Source of the DNA: JAOXRU01 sp965247735
GTDB taxonomy: Bacteria > Bacteroidota > Bacteroidia > Flavobacteriales > Flavobacteriaceae
Assembly (NCBI GenBank): GCA_965247735.1
Contig: CBDFHN010000002.1
Coordinates: 310,001-374,000 of the forward strand
Length of the DNA: 64,000 bases
Direction of reading: 5' to 3'
In this document: positions 1 through 8,081 of the stretch, in pieces
Numbering within the stretch: the stretch's first letter is position 1
Layout of the letters: every line of letters starts with the position of its first letter
Position numbers and translations under genes: made by a program
Notes under the pieces: model-generated
Database searches by the model: none
The model's input: the letters and a program-made list of their open reading frames with translations, nothing else
What the model was told of the DNA's origin: nothing

Positions 1-600
1 TACCAATACAGCATACAAACCACTATCAATTAACTCTTCATATTCTTTTTGCAACAGCGGCTGAACTTCTATTGATATATTAGAAAAATGATTTTTCATC
101 AATTGTATTGCATTATTCAAATAGGCAGTACCTACAGTCCTATTAGCTTCCCCAGTAACGAGCAAAATATGATCATAACCTTTCTTTTTTAAAAAAGCTG
201 TTTCCTTTAAGATTTCAGTATCGGTGAGTGTACGTCTTGGTATTGTATTAGTCATACTAAAACCACAATAGGTACAGATATTTTGACACTCATTACTTAA
301 ATACATTGGTGCATACATCTGCATGGTATTCCCAAAACGTTTTTTGGTTAACCTATTACTTTGTTGTGCCATTTCTTCTAAAAATGGTTTTGCTGCTGGG
401 GAAATTAATGCTTTAAAATCTTCTAAATTGCGCTTGGTACTCTGCAGTGCTTTTCTAACATCAGTAGCTGTTTTAGCATAAATACTAGCTAGTGTCTCCT
501 CCCAATCATACTTATCAAACACTGTTTTAAATGATTTATGTTGTGATATCGTTGGTGTTGATTTATTATGAGGTATTTTTTTATGATCTAAGCTATTCAT
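1..600 (-). CDS. thiH: 2-iminoacetate synthase ThiH (3' part outside window)
   Basis: Reading the minus strand from an ATG at 600 gives an open frame to the window edge (200 codons, no stop), so the C-terminal part is missing. ThiH is a radical-SAM tyrosine lyase that makes dehydroglycine for the thiazole ring of thiamine. The radical-SAM cluster motif CQNICTYC (CxxxCxxC) is present about 110 residues in, after the ThiH-typical helix 'KRFGNTMQMYAPMYLSNEC'. It is the last gene visible in the thi operon and follows thiG by 67 bases. ThiF or a ThiF-like adenylyltransferase for ThiS is not in the window and could lie just to the left. Confidence 0.95.
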   Translation of the reverse strand, partial: MNSLDHKKIPHNKSTPTISQHKSFKTVFDKYDWEETLASIYAKTATDVRKALQSTKRNLEDFKALISPAAKPFLEEMAQQSNRLTKKRFGNTMQMYAPMYLSNECQNICTYCGFSMTNTIPRRTLTDTEILKETAFLKKKGYDHILLVTGEANRTVGTAYLNNAIQLMKNHFSNISIEVQPLLQKEYEELIDSGLYAVLV

Positions 601-667
601 TTAGTTAAGTTGGCTGTAATTGGTTATTTGCTGCCCATTATTGGTCTTTAGTTTCCGAAGTTTCCTT

Positions 668-1438
668 TTATAAATTCAAAAAACTTGTTAATGGGCTGCT
701 TGCTTCTGCATGTTGTTTTACTGGTGCTAACTTTGCATTATATGCTAACCTACCAGCTTCCACTCCTATTTTAAATGCTCTTGCCATTGCTACAGGGTCT
801 TGAGATACTGCAATTGCGGTGTTTACTAATACTGCATCTGCACCTAATTCCATAGCATATGCTGCATGTGACGGACTTCCGATACCAGCATCTACAATAA
901 CTGGAACTGTACTCTGATCAATGATGATTTCTAAAAACTCTACTGTCTTTAATCCTTTGTTACTTCCAATTGGTGCACCTAGTGGCATTACACATTGTAC
1001 ACCTACTTCTTCTAATCGTTTGCATAATACTGGATCTGCATGAATATAAGGCATTACAATAAATCCTAATTTCACCAACTCTTCAGTCGCTTTTAATGTT
1101 TCTATAGGATCGGGAAGTAAATATTTTGGATCTGGATGAATTTCTAATTTTATCCAATTGGTTTCTAAAGCTTCGCGAGATAATTGTGCCGCAAAAATAG
1201 CTTCTTTTGCATCTCTAACACCAGAAGTATTTGGCAATAAATTGATTCTTGAATGTGTTAAATGACTTAAAATATCATCTTCTTCATTTTGGACATCAAC
1301 GCGCTTTAATGCTACAGTTACCAATTCGCTTTCAGAAGCTTCCAAAGCACTTTTCATTACTGAACTGGCACTAAACTTTCCTGTACCAGTAAATAGTCTT
1401 GAATTGAATTCTTTATCTCCTATTTTTAATATGTCCAT
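668..1438 (-). CDS. thiG: Thiazole synthase ThiG
   Basis: 256 residues, full length for ThiG. The enzyme condenses deoxyxylulose phosphate, dehydroglycine and the ThiS thiocarboxylate into the thiazole phosphate in the cytoplasm. Visible signatures are GTGKF near residue 18, the Schiff-base lysine segment NWIKLEIHPD with Lys97, the PIGSNKGL phosphate-binding loop, and PVIVDAGIGSPSHAAYAMELG followed by DAVLVNTAIA in the C-terminal half of the TIM barrel. It sits between thiE and thiH on the same strand, in the usual operon order. Confidence 0.97.
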   Translation of the reverse strand: MDILKIGDKEFNSRLFTGTGKFSASSVMKSALEASESELVTVALKRVDVQNEEDDILSHLTHSRINLLPNTSGVRDAKEAIFAAQLSREALETNWIKLEIHPDPKYLLPDPIETLKATEELVKLGFIVMPYIHADPVLCKRLEEVGVQCVMPLGAPIGSNKGLKTVEFLEIIIDQSTVPVIVDAGIGSPSHAAYAMELGADAVLVNTAIAVSQDPVAMARAFKIGVEAGRLAYNAKLAPVKQHAEASSPLTSFLNL

Positions 1439-1513
1439 AATTGTAATTTGCTATGCAAAATGTTTAATCTTCTATTTATAAATCAAACATCTTCCAGTAA
1501 TAATTATCTGTGA

Positions 1514-2140
1514 TTATATTCCGTTTTCTGCCTTGTCAATTATACTTGCTATTTCTTCCTTTTTCTTGCCTGTTAACAACCCTGAAACCGCAATACTAGC
1601 AATACCACTTGCATATAAATCTTTAAAATCTACTAAGGTAATTCCGCCAATGGCAACAACTGGTATTTTTGACTTACAAACTACTGAGTCTTTTCTAAGT
1701 ATATTCTGATATCCCTTAAGCCCCAACACTGGACTTAAGTTCTTTTTTGTTGTTGTTAAACGATAAGGACCCAATCCAATATAATCTACTCCATCTTTAA
1801 TATGTTGTATACATTCTTCCTCAGTATTTGCAGTAGCACCAATAATAAAATTATCTCCAACTATTTTTCGTGCACCTTTTACATCCATATCTAACAATCC
1901 CAAATGAATTCCATCTGCTTGGGCAGCTTGTGCTATACCTACACTGTCATTTACAATCATTACGGCTTCAAAATCATCACATATTGTACGACAAGCCAAT
2001 GCTGTTTGCAATGCAATAACCATATCCACATCTTTAAGTCGTAACTGTATCCATTTACAACCAGCTTCACATGCTTTTCTAATATTTTGCAAATGTTCTC
2101 CTGGTGTTTCCCCTTGTGATATGTAATATAATTTTTCCAT
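1514..2140 (-). CDS. thiE: Thiamine-phosphate synthase ThiE
   Basis: 208 residues. It joins HMP-pyrophosphate and thiazole phosphate to give thiamine phosphate. The ThiE signatures are all there: WIQLRLKD, MIVNDSVGIAQAAQADGIHLG, the GATANTEEE segment, DYIGLGPYRLTTTKK with the TxTK pyrophosphate-binding strand, and VVAIGGI near the end. Of the two ThiE/TenI-like genes in this operon this one keeps the catalytic-type residues, so it is the better candidate for the true synthase. It is 5 bases downstream of thiD and 75 bases upstream of thiG. Confidence 0.95.
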   Translation of the reverse strand: MEKLYYISQGETPGEHLQNIRKACEAGCKWIQLRLKDVDMVIALQTALACRTICDDFEAVMIVNDSVGIAQAAQADGIHLGLLDMDVKGARKIVGDNFIIGATANTEEECIQHIKDGVDYIGLGPYRLTTTKKNLSPVLGLKGYQNILRKDSVVCKSKIPVVAIGGITLVDFKDLYASGIASIAVSGLLTGKKKEEIASIIDKAENGI

Positions 2141-2145
2141 AGTAG

Positions 2146-2913
2146 TTAATTTTTGTAAGTAAGATGATCTCCTAACAATGTACTGTTAGATGCTAAAAAA
2201 TCTTCGACATACATTTTTCCTTTGTAGCAAGATTGAATTAAAGGATAGCCTTCTGCAACAAAAGATGCAATTGCAGCTGATAATACACAACCACTTCCAT
2301 GTTTTTCAGAAATCTCCTTACTATTATCTCCATACAAATTGTAAGTTCCGTGATTTTTTTGAAAGAGTTGGTCCATACCCTTTTTAATTTCTCGATGTCC
2401 TCCTTTAACCAATAGGTTAGTTTTAGAAGAAATATAAGTTATTGTTGCTTTTAAATCCTTATCAGGATAAAGTGCATTAATTTCTGAATAATTAGGTGTC
2501 AATAAGTAAATTTTGTCCAATACTTTATTAAAATAACTATGACCTTCTGAATTGTCATGAAAAGCATATGCCGAACTGGATGTTAATACTGGATCAACAA
2601 TAATTTTTAGTCCTGGATCTTTTGCTAATAGTAAGTCCACAATTTCATACAATACCTTCCAGTTTTCTACAATTCCTATTTTTACAACCGAAATGGTAAA
2701 CCGTTGGTACAAGATCTCTATTTGTGCCTTTATTTGAGCAAATGGTATCCAATGGCAAGCAGTAAAACTGATATCATTTTGAACCGTATTTGCAGTACAT
2801 GCCGAAACTCCATAACAATTAAGGTTTTCAATAGTTTTAATATCTGCTGTTAGTCCTGCACCACAACTGGGATCAAAACCTGCAATGGTTAGTATGTATG
2901 GTTTTAAACTCAT
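2146..2913 (-). CDS. thiD: Hydroxymethylpyrimidine/phosphomethylpyrimidine kinase ThiD
   Basis: 255 residues of the ribokinase superfamily. It phosphorylates HMP and then HMP-phosphate to the pyrophosphate. Seen are the N-terminal AGFDPSCGAGLTADIKT substrate loop, a KIGIVEN strand, IIVDPVLTSSS, the TPNYSEINALYP segment and the anion-hole motif KHGSGCVLSAAIASF with the expected GSGC. The start codon overlaps the stop of the upstream tenI-like gene by 4 bases, which implies translational coupling. Confidence 0.96.
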   Translation of the reverse strand: MSLKPYILTIAGFDPSCGAGLTADIKTIENLNCYGVSACTANTVQNDISFTACHWIPFAQIKAQIEILYQRFTISVVKIGIVENWKVLYEIVDLLLAKDPGLKIIVDPVLTSSSAYAFHDNSEGHSYFNKVLDKIYLLTPNYSEINALYPDKDLKATITYISSKTNLLVKGGHREIKKGMDQLFQKNHGTYNLYGDNSKEISEKHGSGCVLSAAIASFVAEGYPLIQSCYKGKMYVEDFLASNSTLLGDHLTYKN

Positions 2914-3512
2914 ACTCTTGTTTTTTTTAGCTGATTGGTAAGAAATGGCTTTAGCTCTTCTATTTCATGACTTGGAGATGCTGCATTCCAAATAGCACCC
3001 AACATAGCAATGCCATCATAACCAAGTGCTTTAGTTTTAGTAATCGTTGTTTTTGTAATTCCTCCTAAAGCTATTATTTTCTGATCAATACCATCAATAT
3101 TAAAGTCTTTTCCTGAATATCCTTGCTTAGAAATAGCATCATATACAGGACTTAAAAACACATAATCAAAAGATAAGTTATTATTCTTAATAGCTTCGAC
3201 ACTATGAAACGAACTACTATAAGAAAAAACACTCCCATGCTTTTCTATTTTAGCAATTGCCTCTTGTTTTTTTCTTTCTTTTTCTGTAAAATGCAATCCT
3301 TTTAAGTTAAAGGTTTTGATTAACTGATGATGACTATGGATCATTATTTTAGAATGATGCTTTTTATCAATACTACTTATAAAATCGTTAAGTTCTGTTG
3401 CTGAAAAACTTGGTTTTCTCACATGTAGAATCTCTAATCCAGCAGCAAATAACTGATGAATCAGTGCTATTTCGTTTGGAATGTCTTGTTCTGATGTGAT
3501 TATTATTAACAT
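2910..3512 (-). CDS. TenI-like / second ThiE-family protein
   Basis: 200 residues of the ThiE/TenI fold, sharing LEILHVRKPSFSATEL, GLHFTE, FDYVFLSPVYDAISKQG and IIALGGIT with the family. Compared with the other copy in this operon, the asparagine-aspartate pair of the metal site is replaced (MIHSHHQL) and the TxTK strand is absent. In overall pattern it resembles TenI-type thiazole tautomerases more than thiamine-phosphate synthase. The TenI histidine region reads SPVY instead of GHVF, so the activity remains uncertain. It overlaps thiD by 4 bases and follows the intra-operon repeat array. Confidence 0.8.
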   Translation of the reverse strand: MLIIITSEQDIPNEIALIHQLFAAGLEILHVRKPSFSATELNDFISSIDKKHHSKIMIHSHHQLIKTFNLKGLHFTEKERKKQEAIAKIEKHGSVFSYSSSFHSVEAIKNNNLSFDYVFLSPVYDAISKQGYSGKDFNIDGIDQKIIALGGITKTTITKTKALGYDGIAMLGAIWNAASPSHEIEELKPFLTNQLKKTRV

Positions 3513-3516
3513 TGAA

Positions 3517-3970
3517 AAACTGTTTATTTACTTACTCGGACTCTGTATTTTGTTTAATTGTATAATCGATTAGTAACCTTCGCGATTGGCTTTTATCTCT
3601 CTAAACTGTTTATTTACTTACTCGGACTCTGTATTTTGTTTAATGGTTTAATCGGTTAGTAACCTTCGCGATTGGCTTTTGTTTTTTGAATTTTGTTTTT
3701 TGCTCTTTAAACTGTTTATTTACTTACGCGGTCTCTTTATTTTGTTTAATTGTATAATCGGTTAGCAGCTTTGCTATTGGCTGGAAAAATGTGTACTCGT
3801 TTATTACTTACTCGGACTCTGTGTTTTGTTTAATTATCTAATAGATTAGTAACCTTCGCGATTGCCTTTTGTTTTTTGCTCTTTAAACTGTTTATTTACT
3901 TACTCGGACTTTGTTTTTTGTTTAATTGTTTAATCGGTTAGTAACCTTCGCTTTTGTCTTTTGGTTTTTG
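3517..3970. repeat. Five imperfect tandem repeats inside the thi operon
   Basis: Five copies of a unit of about 86 bp start near 3517, 3603, 3709, 3799 and 3885. Each contains TTTACTTACTCGGACTCTG, a TTTTGTTTAATTG stretch and TTAGTAACCTTCGCGATTG. Copies differ by point changes and by 4-20 bp insertions at the joints. They fill the gap between thiC and the tenI-like gene and encode no plausible protein on either strand. The AATCG/CGATT arms can pair within a unit. Confidence 0.85.
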
Positions 3971-4085
3971 TTTTTTTTATCTATTCACTCTTTTACTCTT
4001 TCACTTCTTTCCTTCAAGATCCCAACTGAGTTAGTGATTGTAGTGGCATCCTTTTTTGATAAAAAAAGATATAACGGAAAGCGCG

Positions 4086-4113
4086 CCCGAGCTTATTTTT
4101 TTATAAGCTCGGG
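4086..4113 (-). terminator. Perfect 11-bp hairpin just after thiC
   Basis: CCCGAGCTTAT and ATAAGCTCGGG form a perfect 11-bp stem with a six-base loop, 16 bases beyond the thiC stop. No strong U-run follows directly on the minus strand, so it may be a processing or mRNA-stabilising hairpin, or a leaky terminator that lowers expression of the distal thi genes. Confidence 0.6.
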
Positions 4114-4128
4114 AACTCCCAAATACTT

Positions 4129-5985
4129 TTATAAATAGATTTCGCTTCCTTTGTCTTTAAACTCTGCTGCTTTCTCTTTCATTCCCTCTTCTAGAGCATT
4201 GCCTTCTTCCAATTCTTTTTTGGCAGCATAGTCACGTACTTCCTTAGATATTTTCATTGAACAAAAATGAGGGCCACACATAGAACAGAAATGTGCAACC
4301 TTTGCGCCCTCTGCTGGTAAGGTTTCGTCGTGGTATTCTCTTGCCAATTCTGGATCTAGAGAAAGATTAAACTGATCTTCCCAACGGAATTCGAAACGTG
4401 CTTTACTCAACGCATCATCTCTATGCTGCGATCCTGGATGTCCTTTTGCCAAATCTGCTGCATGCGCCGCTAGTTTATAAGTAATTACTCCTGTACGTAC
4501 ATCTTCTTTATTTGGCAATCCTAAATGTTCTTTTGGCGTTACATAACATAACATAGCACAACCAAACCAACCGATCATTCCTGCACCAATACCCGATGTA
4601 ATATGGTCATAACCTGGTGCTATATCTGTTGTTAAGGGGCCTAAAGTATAAAAAGGCGCTTCGCCACAAGCTTCTAACTGCTTGTCCATATTTTCTTTAA
4701 TCATATGCATCGGTACATGCCCAGGGCCTTCTATAAAAGTCTGCACGTCATGTTTCCATGCTATTTTTGTTAGCTCGCCTAGGGTTTCTAATTCCGCAAA
4801 TTGTGCTTCGTCATTAGCATCTGCAATACATCCTGGACGTAAACCATCTCCTAAAGAAAATGCAACATCATAGGTTTTTAGAATTTCGCATATGTCTTCG
4901 AAATGTGTGTATAAGAAACTTTCTTTATGGTGTGCCAAACACCATTTTGCCATAATAGATCCACCACGAGATACAATACCTGTAATACGCTTAGCTGTCA
5001 TTGGAACATAGTGCAAACGTACCCCTGCATGTATGGTAAAATAGTCTACTCCTTGCTCGGCTTGCTCTATTAGGGTGTCTCTAAAGATCTCCCAAGTAAG
5101 GTCTTCTGCTTTTCCATTTACCTTTTCTAATGCTTGATAGATAGGAACTGTACCTACTGGAACTGGAGAGTTACGGATAATCCATTCTCTAGTTTCATGG
5201 ATGTTTTTTCCTGTAGACAAGTCCATGATATTATCTGCTCCCCAACGGCATGCCCATACTGCCTTTTCTACTTCTTCTTCTATACAAGATGTGGTTGCAG
5301 AATTACCAATATTAGCATTTATTTTCACCAAAAAGTTACGCCCAATAATCATTGGTTCTGCTTCTGGATGGTTAATATTAGATGGTATTACTGCTCTTCC
5401 TCTTGCTACCTCTTCTCTTACAAATTCTGCCGTAATTTTATCTGGTGTACTTGCTCCAAAATTCTGTCCTGGATGTTGTTTGCTTAATGCAATAACCTCT
5501 TCCATCTTTTGGTTTTCACGTATGGCAATATATTCCATCTCTGGGGTAATAATACCCTGTTTGGCATAATACATCTGTGAAACATTTTTTCCTTTTTTGG
5601 CTCGTAATGGCTTTTGATGGTGATTGAAACGCAAATGATCTAAACTGCTATCCTTAAGACGCTCATTACAATAGGTTGATGTAAATTGGTCTAACGTTTC
5701 CACATCTCCTCTTTCCATAATCCATGGTGTGCGAATAGGTGCTATACCTTCATGAACATTGATGGTCATATTAGGATCTGTATATGGTCCACTAGTATCA
5801 TAAACCACTACCGATTGATTAACTGTACGCTCTTGTGTAAAAGAATCTACAGTATCATTTAGCTTTATTTCGCGCATTGCTACACGAATTTGTGGATGAA
5901 TCTTACCTTCTACATATATTTTTGTTGAATTTGGAAAAGGTTTGGTACTAATTTCCTGTTGTGGAGCGGTGTCTTTTTTTTTCAT
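4129..5985 (-). CDS. thiC: Phosphomethylpyrimidine synthase ThiC
   Basis: 618 residues, full length. ThiC is a non-canonical radical-SAM enzyme that rearranges aminoimidazole ribotide to HMP phosphate. The C-terminal cluster motif FCSMCGPHFCSMKI (CxxCxxxxC) is intact, and the conserved body (MYYAKQGIITPEMEYIAIREN, NIGNSATTSCIEEEVEK, MDLSTGKNIHETREWIIRNS, IEGPGHVPMHMI) is easily read. It starts about 80 bases after thiS and is the second gene under the TPP riboswitch. Confidence 0.98.
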   Translation of the reverse strand: MKKKDTAPQQEISTKPFPNSTKIYVEGKIHPQIRVAMREIKLNDTVDSFTQERTVNQSVVVYDTSGPYTDPNMTINVHEGIAPIRTPWIMERGDVETLDQFTSTYCNERLKDSSLDHLRFNHHQKPLRAKKGKNVSQMYYAKQGIITPEMEYIAIRENQKMEEVIALSKQHPGQNFGASTPDKITAEFVREEVARGRAVIPSNINHPEAEPMIIGRNFLVKINANIGNSATTSCIEEEVEKAVWACRWGADNIMDLSTGKNIHETREWIIRNSPVPVGTVPIYQALEKVNGKAEDLTWEIFRDTLIEQAEQGVDYFTIHAGVRLHYVPMTAKRITGIVSRGGSIMAKWCLAHHKESFLYTHFEDICEILKTYDVAFSLGDGLRPGCIADANDEAQFAELETLGELTKIAWKHDVQTFIEGPGHVPMHMIKENMDKQLEACGEAPFYTLGPLTTDIAPGYDHITSGIGAGMIGWFGCAMLCYVTPKEHLGLPNKEDVRTGVITYKLAAHAADLAKGHPGSQHRDDALSKARFEFRWEDQFNLSLDPELAREYHDETLPAEGAKVAHFCSMCGPHFCSMKISKEVRDYAAKKELEEGNALEEGMKEKAAEFKDKGSEIYL

Positions 5986-6064
5986 GATTATGCAGTATGT
6001 TTGTTTTAAAAAATAGTATCAAGTATTGGGTATTAAGCCTTAAGAAATTGCTTAGTTTTTAGTT

Positions 6065-6268
6065 TTATCCTCCTTGTGTTGCCTTTATAATAAGAACATT
6101 ATCGTTTACTTGCAATTGAGTAGTTTGCCAATTGGGTTTTGTAATAACGGTATCGTTAATTGCTACTGCAATTCCGTTTTCTGGTTGTTGTAATGTTCCT
6201 AAAAGTGAAGTTACTGAAGTCTGTTCTTCAATTTCTTTTGCTATATTATTTACCTGAATCGTTATCAT
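6065..6268 (-). CDS. thiS: Sulfur carrier protein ThiS
   Basis: 67 residues with a ubiquitin-like pattern and the essential C-terminal diglycine (IIKATQGG), which is adenylated and thiocarboxylated to donate sulfur for the thiazole. It is the first gene of the operon, about 170 bases downstream of the TPP riboswitch. Confidence 0.93.
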   Translation of the reverse strand: MITIQVNNIAKEIEEQTSVTSLLGTLQQPENGIAVAINDTVITKPNWQTTQLQVNDNVLIIKATQGG

Positions 6269-6412
6269 TCTCCCTCTTTTAAAGTTTTTATAATATCCAT
6301 AACAAAGTTGTGGCTATTAAATGCTAGTTTTTATAAGGATTGCTCCTTATAGTATATTCATAAAACTTTAATTGAAAAATCGATACCAGATTAGGTACAA
6401 ATCCAAAAGGTG

Positions 6413-6436
6413 ATTTTAAGGCTTAGCCTTAAAATT
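6413..6436 (-). promoter_or_regulatory. Hairpin immediately 3' of the TPP aptamer (expression platform)
   Basis: ATTTTAAGG and CCTTAAAAT form a perfect stem beginning one base after the aptamer's P1 3' strand. The following sequence (CACCTTTTGG on the minus strand) is not a clean U-run, so the exact mechanism, termination or another switch, cannot be decided by eye. The position is what is expected of a riboswitch expression platform. Confidence 0.55.
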
Positions 6437-6520
6437 ATACTTTTTCCTACGTCTGTGCTAACAGTGTCAGGTTCAAAGGGTATTTCTCAGTTCTATTAAA
6501 AGAACACCCCTAAAGTTTAT
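6437..6520 (-). promoter_or_regulatory. TPP riboswitch (THI box)
   Basis: On the minus strand the aptamer carries the THI-box core CTGAGAAATACCC followed by TTGAACCTGA, then ACACTGTTAGCACAGACGTAGG. The P1 stem can be formed by ACTTT (near 6516) and AAAGT (near 6440). It precedes thiS and should shut down the operon when TPP is abundant. Confidence 0.96.
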
Positions 6521-6524
6521 AATG

Positions 6525-6553
6525 CAAACATATGATTTTTTTATGGAAACAAT
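6525..6553 (-). promoter_or_regulatory. Bacteroidota-type promoter of the thi operon
   Basis: The -7 element TATGTTTG (TAnnTTTG) lies at 6525-6532, and an ATTG -33-like element lies at 6550-6553, 17 bases upstream. Transcription would start near 6518, almost exactly at the 5' end of the TPP aptamer, which supports both calls. Confidence 0.75.
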
Positions 6554-6709
6554 AATTACAAATTGTAAATAGAATGTTATTTTATAAAAACAATGCTGCT
6601 GTATTCTTAATCCTATTGATTAAGATTGTAAATCGTGTTTTTATTTTGGAGATTACCGTACTTGAAGTGTAAGAAATAATTAACTTAACTTAGGCATCAT
6701 CATAGTGTT

Positions 6710-6741
6710 AATAACTCTCCTTAATAACAAGAAGAGTTATT
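6710..6741. terminator. Inverted repeat after the GIGT-repeat gene pair
   Basis: AATAACTCT and AGAGTTATT form a 9-bp stem about 20 bases past the stop of the 6763 gene. There is no good U-run, so it is only a possible terminator or mRNA-end hairpin. Confidence 0.4.
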
Positions 6742-6762
6742 TGTTAAATTATGAAGTCTTAA

Positions 6763-8067
6763 TTATTTAGCCTCTATTAATTTTGAAAGTATAGCTTTTA
6801 TTTTTACAATTTCTGCTTCTTGCTTATTAATCTTTATATTCTGTGTTTTTAACTCTTGTATTTCTTTTTGCTGTTGAATAGTATAAAGCGTTAACTCTTC
6901 TATTTTTTGAAGCAATTTAATATTCATTTCTGCTAAATGAATACCATCCTTTTCCATTTCTTTAGCAGAAGCTATTTCAGGAAGGTGTTTGTTCTTATTA
7001 ATATAAGATTCTACATCTTCTAAGGTTGGTAAGTCATAATCTTTATTAAAAACAAAATCTGCTCCGCCTGCTATTGCTGTTACTTTTACTTCTCTAGAAT
7101 GAATTAAGCCTTTTACGGTTAGTTTTGAATCTGGTGTTGTTGTTCCGATTCCTATGTTACCATTATTAACAAATGTCATTAACTTACCTTGGCCCACTGT
7201 GCCTCCATGAGATAAATATAATTTATTATCATGCCCATGGCTTAAATGAAATATAGAGTTACTATTATTAGGAACAAAACTTATGGCAGATTCATCATTG
7301 GAGTTTAATCTAATGCCTTTATTAGATACTGTTCTAACATCTAGTTTTGATACAGGATTTGTTGTTCCTATTCCTACGTTACCATTATCATTTAGTGCCA
7401 TTATTGGAGTACTGCCATCATCTACATTATTTCTAAATGATAACATATCGGATGAATATGACATCGATACAAAATCACCATCATCAGAATCAGTTAGTCT
7501 AAGTTGAGAATGACTCGAAGAAATATCAAGTTTACTATTTGGATTTTTAGTTCCTATACCTACATTACCGCCGCCAAAATTAATACTTAGATTTGCCCAT
7601 CCATTTAAATTACTATTATGAGCTCCTATAGATGCCGTGCCTCCATGATTACCCATTATTACACGATCTACCGATGTAGTTGCTCCAAAGACTCCAGAAA
7701 TCCAATGAGCTCCAATTCCTGAAGATCTAACATCCAATTTTTTTACTGGTGATTTTGTACCGATTCCTATGTTTCCTAATGAGCTTATGGCTAAATTGTT
7801 ATTAAATCCATATCCTATTCTTAAATAATTCTCAGAAGGATGATCTTGTATAGTATAATAATTTCCACCTGTAAAATCTCCATCGCTATCCAATAGTAAA
7901 TAATTCTTTATTTTAACAGCTCCCTGAGTTTCCATATTATATGAATCTCCAGTTTGTATAAAATTGTGATTGTTTATTAGAACATTTCCATTAAGATTAA
8001 AATCATTCTGTGCGCTTAGCATATTATTTATTCCTATTATGCTAATTAGTAATATTATTTTTTTCAT
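6763..8067 (-). CDS. Secreted GIGT-repeat protein with C-terminal coiled coil
   Basis: 434 residues with a signal peptide (MKKIILLISIIGINNMLSAQ). The body carries repeated GNVGIGTTNPVSKLDV-type motifs, the spaced beta-strand repeats seen in phage-tail-fibre-like surface proteins of Bacteroidota. A C-terminal module (HSREVKV, LPTLEDVESYINKNKHLPEI, GIHLAEMNIKLLQKIEELT) then leads into a coiled coil of about 60 residues. The SYINKNKHLPEI part resembles the region that in related proteins precedes a peptidase S74 intramolecular chaperone, but no complete S74 domain is visible. It is 14 bases downstream of a paralogue with an almost identical C-terminal module. Role unknown; a trimeric surface or tail-like fibre is inference. 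Confidence 0.8.
   Translation of the reverse strand: MKKIILLISIIGINNMLSAQNDFNLNGNVLINNHNFIQTGDSYNMETQGAVKIKNYLLLDSDGDFTGGNYYTIQDHPSENYLRIGYGFNNNLAISSLGNIGIGTKSPVKKLDVRSSGIGAHWISGVFGATTSVDRVIMGNHGGTASIGAHNSNLNGWANLSINFGGGNVGIGTKNPNSKLDISSSHSQLRLTDSDDGDFVSMSYSSDMLSFRNNVDDGSTPIMALNDNGNVGIGTTNPVSKLDVRTVSNKGIRLNSNDESAISFVPNNSNSIFHLSHGHDNKLYLSHGGTVGQGKLMTFVNNGNIGIGTTTPDSKLTVKGLIHSREVKVTAIAGGADFVFNKDYDLPTLEDVESYINKNKHLPEIASAKEMEKDGIHLAEMNIKLLQKIEELTLYTIQQQKEIQELKTQNIKINKQEAEIVKIKAILSKLIEAK
6851..7170. repeat. Duplicated 3'-end module, copy 1 (pairs with 8203-8522)
   Basis: About 320 bp coding for the C-terminal module of the two GIGT-repeat genes. It is nearly identical to 8203-8522 with a constant offset of about 1352 bp, while the upstream coding parts have diverged. 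That pattern suggests recent gene conversion or module duplication. Confidence 0.8.
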
Positions 8068-8081
8068 CTCTTATTTTTTTA

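Noticed and set aside
3517..3970. CRISPR array in the thi operon
   Set aside because: The units are contiguous tandem repeats that vary along their whole length, with no spacer-repeat alternation and no cas genes.
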